Assembly (NCBI GenBank): GCA_003258405.1 | Contig: QKPN01000016.1 | Span: forward strand, 1 to 64,000 | Source of the DNA: Rhodobacteraceae bacterium DSL-40 | GTDB taxonomy: Bacteria > Pseudomonadota > Alphaproteobacteria > Rhodobacterales > Rhodobacteraceae | Direction of reading: 5' to 3' | DNA length: 64,000 nucleotides | In this document: piece by piece, positions 43,677-51,651 of the stretch | Layout of the letters: each line of letters starts with the position of its first letter | Position numbering within the stretch: position 1 is the first letter of the stretch | Program-made: the position numbers and the translations under genes | Notes under the pieces: generated by a model | Told to the model about the DNA's origin: nothing | Databases searched by the model: none | Seen by the model: only the letters and a program-made list of their open reading frames with translations

Positions 43677-43949
43677 TCAGCCCGGGCCGTCGCGCCAGAG
43701 GCTGTGCAGGTTCCGACCGCGGCGGCTCTCGCCCCGCAGGTTTCGGAGTTCGAAGGGCACCGCAAGATTGTCGTTCCGCTTCATCGTGTCGACGAAAAGC
43801 CGCACGCAGCCGCCGCATTCCGCGGACTTGCCGAGGGCATGGAACACCTTGCCGGGCGTGATGACCACCGCGGGATCGGCGGCGCGCATCCAGTCGATCG
43901 CGGCGTCGATGTCCCGGTCGGTAATTTGCATGCAGTGGCAGACCATCAT
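43677..43949 (-). CDS. bfd: Bacterioferritin-associated ferredoxin-like protein
   Basis: A 90-residue protein with a BFD-type 2Fe-2S domain. The four cysteine ligands are in MVCHCMQITD and SAECGGCVRLF, spaced as in Bfd. A basic tail of about 25 residues follows. Bfd donates electrons to bacterioferritin to release stored iron. GGGGG lies before the first of two adjacent ATG codons; the second, at 43946, would be one residue shorter. Its place inside the operon links stored-iron release with iron uptake. Confidence 0.9.
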   Translation of the reverse strand: MMVCHCMQITDRDIDAAIDWMRAADPAVVITPGKVFHALGKSAECGGCVRLFVDTMKRNDNLAVPFELRNLRGESRRGRNLHSLWRDGPG

Positions 43950-44028
43950 GGTCGTCGTCCCCCTGTCTGGCTTCCGGGGCTGCGGCGCCCCGGCGTTTTG
44001 CATCAGCCCCGGCGGGGCAGGGTCGCGG

Positions 44029-45291
44029 TCACTGGAAGACTGCGTCCGGATTGTCGAGGCTTTCCGAGCCCTCGAACTGGATCGTATCGAGCTCGAGCGC
44101 CGAGACCGCGCGCTCGATCGATTTCGTCTGGGTCACGAGAGCATCGACCGCTCCCATGAGCAGCGCGCCACCGGCGGCATTGTTCCGGTCGAGCATCTGA
44201 TCGTAGGACATTCCGGCCTCGGCGGTGGTCTTGATCCGGAGCAGTGCCATGACCGTCGCATCGAGGTCGGCCCGGAGCCCGACATCCACCTCGCCATCGG
44301 CCTCTGCGACCAGATCGGAAACCGACGCGCCCGAGATGAGCGTGCCGTCCACCCGCACATACTGGCCGTGGTAGATGTTCCACATGCCCAGCCCGTCGTA
44401 GAAATGGCTATTGTAGGTGTTGTCGGAGAAGCAGTCCTGTTCCTCTTCCGGGTCATTCAACATCAGGCCGAGCCGCATCCGCTCGCCCGCGAGCTCGCCA
44501 TAGGAGAGCGAGCCCATGCCAGTGAGGATGGTTGCGACGCCGGTCGTCTCGTCGGACAGCACCGAGGCACGCGCGGCCCCGCCTTCGGCCCAGGCGCCAG
44601 CCATGTCGCCGAGATCTGCGATCAGCAGGTCGGTCGCGGCCTTGAGATATTCCCCGCGTCGGTCGCAGTTGCCGTGCGTGCAGGCGTCACCCGCGGCATA
44701 GTCGGTCCAGGGGCGGTTGCCTGCGCCCGGTCCGGTCCCGTTGAGATCCTGGCCCCAGAGCAGGAATTCGATCGCGTGATAGCCGGTCGCGACATTGGCC
44801 TCGATGTCGTCGGCCTCGTGCAGCGTGTTGGCAAGCAGCTCCGGCGTGATCCGGCTCGCGTCCACCTCCTCGCCCGAGAGGGTGAAGGACGGATGCGCGA
44901 TCACGTTCACCGTGGCGTATTCGTTCTCGTCGGTCGGCCCGCCATAGGCGGCATCGACATAGTCGATGAGACCCTCGTCGAGCGGCCATGCGTTCACCTT
45001 GCCTTCCCAGTCATCGACGATCGGGTTGCCGAAGCGGAAGACCTCCGTCTGCATGTAGGGCACGCGGGCCTGAAGCCAGGCGGTCCGTGCCGCCTGCAAC
45101 GCCTCGGCCGAGGGATTGGCGAGAAGTGCATCCACTGCGGCACCGAGCCGCTGTGCGGTCACCAGACTGTCGCCATAGGCCGCTTCGGCGATGTTGACGT
45201 AGGTCTCGAGCACCTCCGTCCTGTCGGCCGCGGCGGCGGGGCCGACACCGGCAACGCCGAGGGCGACGCTGGCGAGGAGGGTTCTTTTCAT
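44029..45291 (-). CDS. Imelysin-family periplasmic iron protein (first in operon)
   Basis: A 420-residue exported protein. A signal peptide (MKRTLLASVALGVAGVGPAAA) precedes two helical imelysin repeats. The GxHxxE motif is intact as GYHAIEFLLWGQD near residue 180. Two cysteine pairs are visible (CTHGNC and the QDCFSD area). Family members such as the Pseudomonas insulin-cleaving membrane protein and EfeO are iron-regulated. AAAGGA lies before the chosen ATG; an in-frame ATG six codons upstream is less likely because it lengthens the signal peptide. Confidence 0.92.
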   Translation of the reverse strand: MKRTLLASVALGVAGVGPAAAADRTEVLETYVNIAEAAYGDSLVTAQRLGAAVDALLANPSAEALQAARTAWLQARVPYMQTEVFRFGNPIVDDWEGKVNAWPLDEGLIDYVDAAYGGPTDENEYATVNVIAHPSFTLSGEEVDASRITPELLANTLHEADDIEANVATGYHAIEFLLWGQDLNGTGPGAGNRPWTDYAAGDACTHGNCDRRGEYLKAATDLLIADLGDMAGAWAEGGAARASVLSDETTGVATILTGMGSLSYGELAGERMRLGLMLNDPEEEQDCFSDNTYNSHFYDGLGMWNIYHGQYVRVDGTLISGASVSDLVAEADGEVDVGLRADLDATVMALLRIKTTAEAGMSYDQMLDRNNAAGGALLMGAVDALVTQTKSIERAVSALELDTIQFEGSESLDNPDAVFQ

Positions 45292-45312
45292 GAGGCAGTC
45301 CTTTCGCATTCT

Positions 45313-45810
45313 CTAGTGCCTAGCGGCAGTCTGTATCGTATGGGTGACGCGGTGCCCGTCCGGCGCGGGCGATTTGCCGTGTCGCGGGAACATGCGCGCA
45401 AGCCCGGTCCCGAGCGCCCGGGCGAGCCCGGTGATCCGGGTAACGGAGCCGCGCTCCATCAGCAGGGCGGCGAGCAGTTCCGCATCCTCGTGTGCGCCCT
45501 CGGCTGCGGCGGCAACGAGATGAGCGAGCGCACTCTCGTCGGCCCCGAGGCAGCGGCAACGGATCTCGTGCCGGATGAGCGGGCGGCGCGCCGAAGCCGC
45601 GGCGGCAGCGCAGAAGGTCTCGAAGAGGTCAAGCATCTGCGCGCCGCCTTCGGCCCCGAGCGCCCGGTTGAAATCGCAGGCCACCTCATGGCGGGCGGCC
45701 GGGCTCGTGTGCCAGAGCCGGATGTAGAGCACGAGTGCGGATTCGAGCGGCGGCAGTTCGCCCAGAACGCCGACGGCGGCCGCGCCGCGCTGGAAGGGGG
45801 CGGCGCTCAT
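45313..45810 (-). CDS. Hypothetical protein of the iron operon, 165 aa
   Basis: I do not recognise this family. It is a soluble-looking, alanine-rich helical protein (ESALVLYIRLWHTSPAARHEVACDFNRAL, MLDLFETFCAAAAASARRPL, LAALLMERGSVTRITGLARALG) with two neighbouring cysteines in IRCRCLGADE. Its ATG overlaps the hemP stop as ATGA, and it ends 21 bases before the imelysin start. The tight coupling to HemP argues for a role in heme or iron handling. Confidence 0.8.
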   Translation of the reverse strand: MSAAPFQRGAAAVGVLGELPPLESALVLYIRLWHTSPAARHEVACDFNRALGAEGGAQMLDLFETFCAAAAASARRPLIRHEIRCRCLGADESALAHLVAAAAEGAHEDAELLAALLMERGSVTRITGLARALGTGLARMFPRHGKSPAPDGHRVTHTIQTAARH

Positions 45811-45974
45811 TTGGTGAGGATGAGCTTGCCGGCGCGGGTGATGCGCAGGACATAGGGCTGACCGTCGAGCACGATCACGGCCGTGCTGCCGCCCTCGGTC
45901 AGGGAACGGGCGTCGTACACGGGGGGATCGTCCGGCGTGTCCGGCTTGCACTCCGTCGCAGGCATTTGGCTCAT
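45807..45974 (-). CDS. hemP: Hemin uptake protein HemP
   Basis: A 55-residue protein with the HemP family ending YVLRITRAGKLILTK. HemP is a small basic protein needed for heme uptake or its transcriptional control in several proteobacteria. It is coupled on both sides by ATGA overlaps, to the 52-residue protein upstream and the 165-residue protein downstream. Confidence 0.9.
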   Translation of the reverse strand: MSQMPATECKPDTPDDPPVYDARSLTEGGSTAVIVLDGQPYVLRITRAGKLILTK

Positions 45975-46129
45975 GCGGCGCGCTCGCAACGGTCAATCAG
46001 GGCCTCCAGCGGAAGATTCGCGGCGCCGCGCCCATCGAAGGCGGCAAGAAGCGCCTCGCGGCGCGACACGCCGGGGCTGCTCTTGGTCCGATCCTGTTTT
46101 TCTGCGGCATCGTGGTCTCGGTCCGGCAC
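45971..46129 (-). CDS. 52-aa microprotein heading the iron operon (new call)
   Basis: A 52-codon gene below usual length cut-offs. It starts with GTG at 46129, preceded by a perfect AGGAGG six bases away, and its TGA overlaps the hemP ATG (ATGA). The product is charged and helical: an acidic/basic start (MPDRDHDAAEKQDRTKSS), then VSRREALLAAFDGRGAANLP and LEALIDRCERAA, with one cysteine. Codon choice is G/C-ending like its neighbours. I do not recognise the family. Position, ribosome site and overlap make it the likely first gene of the hemP operon. Confidence 0.78.
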   Translation of the reverse strand: MPDRDHDAAEKQDRTKSSPGVSRREALLAAFDGRGAANLPLEALIDRCERAA

Positions 46130-46226
46130 CGTTGTCCTCCTGAAGCTGGGATCGTCATAATTCTGGCTTCCCCGGGCGCTTCCGAAGGTGGCTTGAGATT
46201 CGGCCTTATCCTGACTGGTTTGCTTT

Positions 46227-46240
46227 GGAATTGCAATTCC
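46227..46240. promoter_or_regulatory. Perfect 14-bp palindrome, candidate iron-regulator operator
   Basis: GGAATTGCAATTCC, symmetric over all 14 bases, in the 225-base divergent region between the iron operon (starting 46129) and the EAL gene (46355). It resembles in style, but does not match, the Irr box TTTAGAA-N3-TTCTAAA. A Fur/Irr/RirA-type site is expected here from the genes it faces. Confidence 0.48.
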
Positions 46241-46354
46241 GACTTTTTTCGTTGGACAAACTTTGGCGAAAATTCACGAACATTTAAGGAACATCGAATT
46301 AATTATGCCTGCAACCGCCTTCCCTCTGGCGGTCCTTCGAGCGAGATAGGCCCC

Positions 46355-47218
46355 ATGCGACCGAAGACACAGATCGATGCCTTTCAGCTGCTCGGCCGAA
46401 GCGCGCCGAGGCTGCCCGATGTTGCCATGACCCGTATCGAAGCCAATGCGCGCCTGCGCTTCACCGTGGCCCAGGCGCTCGCCCAGAACCGGGTGGTCTT
46501 CCATTACCAGCCTGTCGTCTGCGCCTCGGATCCGCGCGTTCCGGCCTTTCACGAGATGCTTGCCCGGCTGCGCCTGCCGACCGGTCAGATCCTGCCCGCC
46601 GGGGCGTTCCTGCCCACGATCGAGGATTGCGAGATCGGCCGGGCGATCGACCGCCGCGCGCTGCGCACGGCGCTTGCAGCGCTCGCCCGCAATCCTGCAC
46701 TGCGTCTCTCGGTCAATATCTCGCCGCTCTCGATGGGCGACGAGGAGTGGCTCGCGATCCTGTCTGCAGCCCACCGCGGCGGCAGCGGTGTCTGCGGGCG
46801 CCTAATCCTCGAGATCACCGAAAGTCAGGCGATCGAGAACTCCGACCAGACTATCGAGTTCATGGCTTTTGTGCGCGAGATGGGCCCGGCCTTCGCGCTC
46901 GACGATTTCGGCGCGGGCGCGACCGGCTTCCGCCACTTCCGTGCGTTCCGCTTCGACATGGTCAAGATCGACGGATCATATGTTCAGGGCGTGCATGCCA
47001 ACCCTGATGCCCAGGTGCTCGTCGAGTGCCTGCTGCGGCTCTCGCGCCATTTCGACATGTTCAGCGTCGCAGAGCGGGTGGAGGCGCCGGCCGATGCGCG
47101 CTGGCTTTGTGACGCGGGTGTCGATTGCATGCAGGGTTATCTCTACGGTCGCCCGGCGGAGGCACCGGTCAGCAGGCCGCAGGCTGGCCGTACTGATTCG
47201 GGCCGCGCAGCAGGCTGA
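46355..47218 (+). CDS. EAL-domain protein, probable cyclic-di-GMP phosphodiesterase
   Basis: A 287-residue stand-alone EAL protein. The signature appears as FHEMLARL, so the glutamate is kept but A and L of EAL are altered. Other catalytic residues seem intact: N in SVNISP, E in LEITES, the DD of LDDFGAG, K in VKIDGSYV, E in AERVEA and Q in MQGYLYGRP. It should therefore hydrolyse cyclic di-GMP. No sensory domain is attached; the first 45 residues are linker. It is divergent from the iron operon. Confidence 0.9.
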   Translation: MRPKTQIDAFQLLGRSAPRLPDVAMTRIEANARLRFTVAQALAQNRVVFHYQPVVCASDPRVPAFHEMLARLRLPTGQILPAGAFLPTIEDCEIGRAIDRRALRTALAALARNPALRLSVNISPLSMGDEEWLAILSAAHRGGSGVCGRLILEITESQAIENSDQTIEFMAFVREMGPAFALDDFGAGATGFRHFRAFRFDMVKIDGSYVQGVHANPDAQVLVECLLRLSRHFDMFSVAERVEAPADARWLCDAGVDCMQGYLYGRPAEAPVSRPQAGRTDSGRAAG

Positions 47219-47269
47219 GCCCCGCCGCAGGGCTGCGACGCGGGGCGCGTGCGAGGCGGCGTTGCCGCC

Positions 47270-47860
47270 TCACTTGTCCTTGACGATCTTCGAGAGCTGT
47301 TCCTGCATCGCGGCGAGCTGGCTCTTGAGTTCCTCGAGCTCGACTTCCTTCTTGCTGTCGAGTCGGGAGTTGTCGCCCGCCTTGCCGCCGATGCCGCTCG
47401 CGAAGGGCGCAAACATGCGCAGTGCGTTCTCGAACCACTCCATGTTGGAGCGTGCCAGCGCCTCGAAATTCGCGAGCGCGGGGTTGGCCTCGAACGCCTT
47501 CTGCACCTGCTCGCGCATCTGCTCCTGGTTGCGTGAAAACGTTTCCATCGACGCTTCGAGATACCCGGGCACAAAACCCTGAAGCGTATCGCCATAAAGG
47601 CGAATCAACTGGCGCAGGAAGTTTGCGGGCAGCATCGTCTGCCCCTTGGCCTCTTCCTCGAAGATGATCTGCGCAAGCACGGAACGGGTGATGTCCTGCC
47701 CCGACTTGGCATCGTTGACGACGAAGTCCTGCCCCTCGCGGACCATGTGCGAGAGGTGGTCGAGCGTCACGTAGCTCGACTTCGCAGTGTTATAAAGCCT
47801 GCGGTTGGCATACTTCTTGATGATGATTGGCTCGGCCGTCTTGTCGTTCTTCTCAGCCAC
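47270..47860 (-). CDS. phaR: Polyhydroxyalkanoate synthesis repressor PhaR
   Basis: A 196-residue regulator. The N-terminal DNA-binding PHB/PHA accumulation domain reads IIIKKYANRRLYNTAKSSYVTLDHL, and the following region LRQLIRLYGDTLQGFVPGYLEASMETF binds the polymer surface. A C-terminal coiled coil (EVELEELKSQLAAMQEQLSKIV) ends the protein. PhaR represses phasin and synthase genes until PHB granules titrate it. It is divergent from the PHB genes at 47981, and AAAGCGCTTT at 47925-47934 in the shared region is a possible operator. A GAGGCGGC/GCCGCCTC hairpin overlaps its stop codon. Confidence 0.95.
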   Translation of the reverse strand: MAEKNDKTAEPIIIKKYANRRLYNTAKSSYVTLDHLSHMVREGQDFVVNDAKSGQDITRSVLAQIIFEEEAKGQTMLPANFLRQLIRLYGDTLQGFVPGYLEASMETFSRNQEQMREQVQKAFEANPALANFEALARSNMEWFENALRMFAPFASGIGGKAGDNSRLDSKKEVELEELKSQLAAMQEQLSKIVKDK

Positions 47861-47980
47861 GCTCGTCTCCTAGTGAACATTTCCTCCACCCGGTGTAAGC
47901 TTATCCGCCATGCATCAAAGCCGAAAGCGCTTTTTGCGATTGCGAATGGGCTAGGTTAATGAAGGAGCCGGCCGGCGGAC

Positions 47981-48196
47981 ATGGCCATAGAGACACAAGA
48001 AGAACTTCCCGGGGAGGAAGCCCTGAATCGCCGACGGTTAGAGCGCCGAAGGGCCTCGCGTTATCTCGATCTGTGGGAGCGCCACGTGACCGTTTCGGCG
48101 CTGCACGGGCGGTATCTGCCATCCCCGGTTCCGGCTTCGGACAGCACCTGGGCGCCGGATCGGGACTGGGAGCCGGATCCAGAGCCGGACATCTGA
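47981..48196 (+). CDS. 71-aa acidic/basic small protein coupled to the PhaC-like gene
   Basis: A 71-residue protein of unknown family. The N-terminal half is a charged helix (EEALNRRRLERRRASRYLDLWERHV), the C-terminal half is proline- and aspartate-rich and acidic (PDRDWEPDPEPDI). Its TGA overlaps the ATG of the synthase-like gene (TGATG), indicating translational coupling. AAGGAG lies further upstream than usual (about 15 bases). Class III and IV PHA synthases work with a second subunit; whether this protein is one is only a guess. Confidence 0.72.
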   Translation: MAIETQEELPGEEALNRRRLERRRASRYLDLWERHVTVSALHGRYLPSPVPASDSTWAPDRDWEPDPEPDI

Positions 48197-49431
48197 TGGT
48201 GCAGCCGGCACCGCAGAGGGTCGGTCAGCCGAGCCCGCTCGTCTTCCATCTCGGAGCAGCGCTTGCAGCCTACAGTCAGGCGTTGTTGGCGGCGCCCCGG
48301 GCAGATTGCGCGAGCTTTCCCTGGGTGGACGGCTTGGGTGAACTTGCCGCGCGCCTCGGCCCCGACCTTGATCGGATCGAGATCGCCTGCGAGCTCGCCT
48401 CGCGGCTGCGCGAGACCATTGAGGGGCTCGAGATCTGGCAGAGCCATCCCTACCGGCGCACGCTCGAGGATCCACCTGCCATCTGGTCCGAGGGCTGCTC
48501 ACGGCTGCTCGATTTTGGCCAGGTATCGGAGGCCAGCAACCCGGAGGGCGAGCCGCTCCTGATCGTGCCGAGTCTCATCAACCGCTCCTACATTCTCGAT
48601 CTCGCGCCGGGCCGCTCGCTGCTGCGCTGGCTGGCGGGGCGCGGCTTTCGGCCACTCATGCTCGACTGGGGTGCGCCCGGCCTCGCGGAGGCGGGCTTCG
48701 GTCTGGAGGAATACGGCGCCTGCCGCCTCGCCCCGGCGCTCGCCCATGTCGCTGCCCTCACCGGCCGGCCGGTGCCCGCGATCGGCTACTGCATGGGCGG
48801 TACGCTCGCCGCCGGGCTCGCCGCGCGGCGCCCCGAAGGGCTCTCGCGTCTGGTGACCATCGGCGCGCCGTGGGATTTTGCCTCGACCGATGGCCTTGCC
48901 GGCACGCTCCGGGCGATGATGCGGAGCGATGGCGGGGCCGAGAAGGCACAGGCCTTCCTCCGCGCGCTTGCCGACGCCTTCGGGTTCGTTCCGGTCGCGG
49001 TCTTCCAGATGCTCTTTGCGCTCATCAACCCGCTCCAGACCGCGCTCAAGTTCCAGAAGCTCGCCCGCATGGCGCCCGACGGCGCCGGCGCGCAGTTCTT
49101 CGTCGCGCTCGAGGACTGGCTCGCCGACGGCGTACCAATGCCCTGCGGCGCGGCACAGGATCTCCTCGTCGGGTGGCAGGTCGAGAACCGCACCGCGATG
49201 GGGCGCTGGGATTTCCTCGGCGGTCCGGTGCAGCTCGACAAGATCGAAGTCCCCGTCCTCAGCTTCTGCGGCCGCTCCGACAGTATCGCGCCACCCTCGC
49301 TCTCCGAGGCGCTGCCCTGCGCGATCCCCGATGCCCGTCTTATCCGGCCGCGAACAGGGCATGTCGGAATGGTGGTGGGAAGCGGTGCGCGGACCGCGGT
49401 CTGGCAACATCTGGCGCAATTCCTTGTTTAA
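48196..49431 (+). CDS. phaC: Short PHA synthase-like protein (PhaC family)
   Basis: A 411-residue PhaC-family alpha/beta protein, shorter than class I synthases of about 600 residues. Family blocks are LLIVPSLINRSYILDL near residue 121, the lipase-like box GYCMGG with catalytic cysteine 199, aspartate 362 in GRSDSIAPP, and histidine 389 in TGHVGMVVG. The class I N-terminal extension is mostly missing. It lies between phaR and phaA-phaB, so it probably polymerises 3-hydroxybutyryl-CoA. A thiolysis or depolymerase-type function is the alternative. Confidence 0.82.
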   Translation: MVQPAPQRVGQPSPLVFHLGAALAAYSQALLAAPRADCASFPWVDGLGELAARLGPDLDRIEIACELASRLRETIEGLEIWQSHPYRRTLEDPPAIWSEGCSRLLDFGQVSEASNPEGEPLLIVPSLINRSYILDLAPGRSLLRWLAGRGFRPLMLDWGAPGLAEAGFGLEEYGACRLAPALAHVAALTGRPVPAIGYCMGGTLAAGLAARRPEGLSRLVTIGAPWDFASTDGLAGTLRAMMRSDGGAEKAQAFLRALADAFGFVPVAVFQMLFALINPLQTALKFQKLARMAPDGAGAQFFVALEDWLADGVPMPCGAAQDLLVGWQVENRTAMGRWDFLGGPVQLDKIEVPVLSFCGRSDSIAPPSLSEALPCAIPDARLIRPRTGHVGMVVGSGARTAVWQHLAQFLV

Positions 49432-49567
49432 CCATGGCGGTTGAGCAATGACGGGCTTTGTGCCACCACATGCGACGTGCGCGTGAGCGGCTGATTCGGG
49501 TCCCGGCGATCCGCCCGGCGCACCGTGATTTGGGGGCGGCTCCCGGCGGGCCGCAATGGAGGATCGG

Positions 49568-50743
49568 ATGACGAATGTCGTTATTGCGTCCGCGGCACGC
49601 ACGGCCGTGGGCAGCTTCAATGGAAGCTTTGCCAACACACCGGCGCATGAGCTTGGAGCCTCGGTGATCAAGGCCGCGCTTGAGCGCGCCGGCGTTGAGG
49701 CCGGGGAGGTCTCCGAAACGATCCTCGGTCAGGTTCTGACCGCAGGTCAGGGCCAGAACCCCGCTCGCCAGGCGCATATCCTTGCAGGCCTGCCGCAGGA
49801 AAGCTCGGCCTGGAGCATCAACCAGGTCTGCGGTTCGGGGCTCCGGACCGTGGCGCTCGGCGCTCAGCACATCGCACTTGGCGACGCCGAGATCGTGATC
49901 GCTGGCGGCCAAGAGAGCATGTCGCTGAGCCCGCATGTCGCGCATCTGCGCGCGGGGCAGAAGATGGGCGACATGAAGTTCATCGACTCGATGATCAAGG
50001 ACGGCCTCTGGGATGCCTTCAACGGCTACCACATGGGCCAGACTGCCGAGAACGTCGCGCAGCAGTGGCAGATCTCCCGCGACATGCAGGACGAGTTCGC
50101 CGTCGCCTCACAGAACAAGGCCGAGGCCGCGCAGAAGGCCGGCAAGTTCGACGATGAGATCGCGCCCTTCACCGTCAAGACCCGCAAGGGCGAGACCGTG
50201 GTCGACAAGGATGAATACATCCGCGCCGGTGCTACCATCGAGGCGATGCAGAAGCTCCGCCCGGCCTTCGCCAAGGACGGCTCGGTCACCGCGGGCAACG
50301 CGAGCGGCATCAACGACGGTGCCGCGGTCACGCTGCTCATGTCCGCCGAGAATGCCGAGAAGCGCGGCATCGAGCCGCTGGCGCGCATCGCGTCCTACGC
50401 GACGGCCGGCCTCGATCCGTCGATCATGGGCGTGGGCCCGATCTACGCCTCGCGGAAGGCGCTGGCCAAGGCGGGCTGGAAGGTCGAGGATCTCGACCTT
50501 GTGGAGGCCAACGAGGCCTTCGCCGCGCAGGCTTGCGCGGTCAACAAGGATATGGGCTGGAACCCCGAGATCGTGAACGTGAACGGCGGCGCCATCGCCA
50601 TCGGTCACCCGATCGGTGCCTCGGGCTGCCGCGTCCTCAACACGCTGCTCTTCGAAATGAAGCGGCGGGATGCGAAGAAGGGTCTCGCGACGCTCTGCAT
50701 TGGCGGCGGCATGGGGGTCGCTGTCTGCGTCGAGCGCGACTGA
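49568..50743 (+). CDS. phaA: Acetyl-CoA acetyltransferase (beta-ketothiolase)
   Basis: A 391-residue thiolase. The acyl-accepting cysteine is in [14 protein letters not shown] near residue 90. The second active-site region is [19 protein letters not shown], and the final cysteine is in [14 protein letters not shown]. It condenses two acetyl-CoA to acetoacetyl-CoA, the first step to PHB. GGAGGATCGG directly precedes the chosen ATG, so the four upstream codons that could extend it are not used. phaB follows 103 bases later. Confidence 0.96.
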   Translation: MTNVVIASAARTAVGSFNGSFANTPAHELGASVIKAALERAGVEAGEVSETILGQVLTAGQGQNPARQAHILAGLPQESSAWSINQVCGSGLRTVALGAQHIALGDAEIVIAGGQESMSLSPHVAHLRAGQKMGDMKFIDSMIKDGLWDAFNGYHMGQTAENVAQQWQISRDMQDEFAVASQNKAEAAQKAGKFDDEIAPFTVKTRKGETVVDKDEYIRAGATIEAMQKLRPAFAKDGSVTAGNASGINDGAAVTLLMSAENAEKRGIEPLARIASYATAGLDPSIMGVGPIYASRKALAKAGWKVEDLDLVEANEAFAAQACAVNKDMGWNPEIVNVNGGAIAIGHPIGASGCRVLNTLLFEMKRRDAKKGLATLCIGGGMGVAVCVERD

Positions 50744-50846
50744 TCCCGATGAGTGAGGCGGGCGGGAATTGATCTCCCGCGCGCCTCCTGCATGACTGCA
50801 AGACACGAAAACAGAAGACTTCAATTTCCGAGGAGGAGGGAACTCT

Positions 50847-51569
50847 ATGGGACGCGTTGCTCTGGTTACGGGTGGCTCGCGCGGTATCGGCGAGGCAATT
50901 TCGAAGGCTCTGAAGGCGGAGGGCTACGAAGTGGCCGCCACCTATGCCGGGAATGACGAGAAGGCGAAGGCCTTCACCGAAGAAACCGGCATCAAGACCT
51001 ACAAGTGGAACGTGGCGGATTACGAATCCTCCAAGGCTGGCATCGCCCAGGTCGAGGCCGATCTCGGCCCGATCGAGGTCGTGGTGGCCAACGCCGGCAT
51101 CACCCGTGACGCGCCCTTCCACAAGATGTCCCCGGAGCAGTGGAAGGAAGTCATCGACACCAACCTCACCGGCGTCTTCAACACCATCCATCCGATCTGG
51201 CCCGGCATGCGCGAGCGCAAGTTCGGCCGCGTGATCGTGATCTCCTCGGTCAACGGCCAGAAGGGCCAGTTCGCTCAGGTGAACTATGCCGCCACCAAGG
51301 CCGGCGACATCGGCATCGTGCGCTCGCTGGCTCAGGAAGGCGCGCGGGCCGGGATCACTGCCAATGCGATCTGCCCCGGCTATATCGCGACCGAGATGGT
51401 GATGGCGGTGCCCGAGAAGGTACGTGAATCGATCATCGCCCAGATCCCCGCGGGCCGTCTCGGCAAGCCCGAGGAAATCGCCCGTTGCGTGGTCTTCCTC
51501 GCCTCCGACGACGCGGGCTTCGTCAACGGCTCAACGATCTCGGCCAACGGCGCCCAGTTCTTCGGCTGA
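50847..51569 (+). CDS. phaB: Acetoacetyl-CoA reductase
   Basis: A 240-residue short-chain dehydrogenase. The cofactor motif is TGGSRGIGEAI at residue 8, the NAG motif VVANAGITRD, and the active site SSVNGQKGQFAQVNYAATKAG with serine, tyrosine and lysine. It reduces acetoacetyl-CoA to (R)-3-hydroxybutyryl-CoA with NADPH. GAGGAGGAGGG lies just upstream of the ATG, a very strong ribosome site. A strong terminator follows. Confidence 0.96.
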   Translation: MGRVALVTGGSRGIGEAISKALKAEGYEVAATYAGNDEKAKAFTEETGIKTYKWNVADYESSKAGIAQVEADLGPIEVVVANAGITRDAPFHKMSPEQWKEVIDTNLTGVFNTIHPIWPGMRERKFGRVIVISSVNGQKGQFAQVNYAATKAGDIGIVRSLAQEGARAGITANAICPGYIATEMVMAVPEKVRESIIAQIPAGRLGKPEEIARCVVFLASDDAGFVNGSTISANGAQFFG

Positions 51570-51596
51570 GCTTCTTTCGCAGGACGCGTCCTGCCA

Positions 51597-51625
51597 GCCG
51601 CCCCGGCCTCCGGGGCGGCCTTTTT
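51597..51625 (+). terminator. Intrinsic terminator after phaB
   Basis: Ten-base stem GCCGCCCCGG / CCGGGGCGGC with a CCT loop, followed by CTTTTT. It ends the phaA-phaB message before the convergent acetyltransferase gene. Confidence 0.92.
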
Positions 51626-51651
51626 CATGCGCAGGCCTGCATGGTGCCAGA

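Noticed and set aside
43303-45855. 850-codon plus-strand frame across the iron operon
   Set aside because: It is the antisense of four recognisable minus-strand genes and has no family features of its own.
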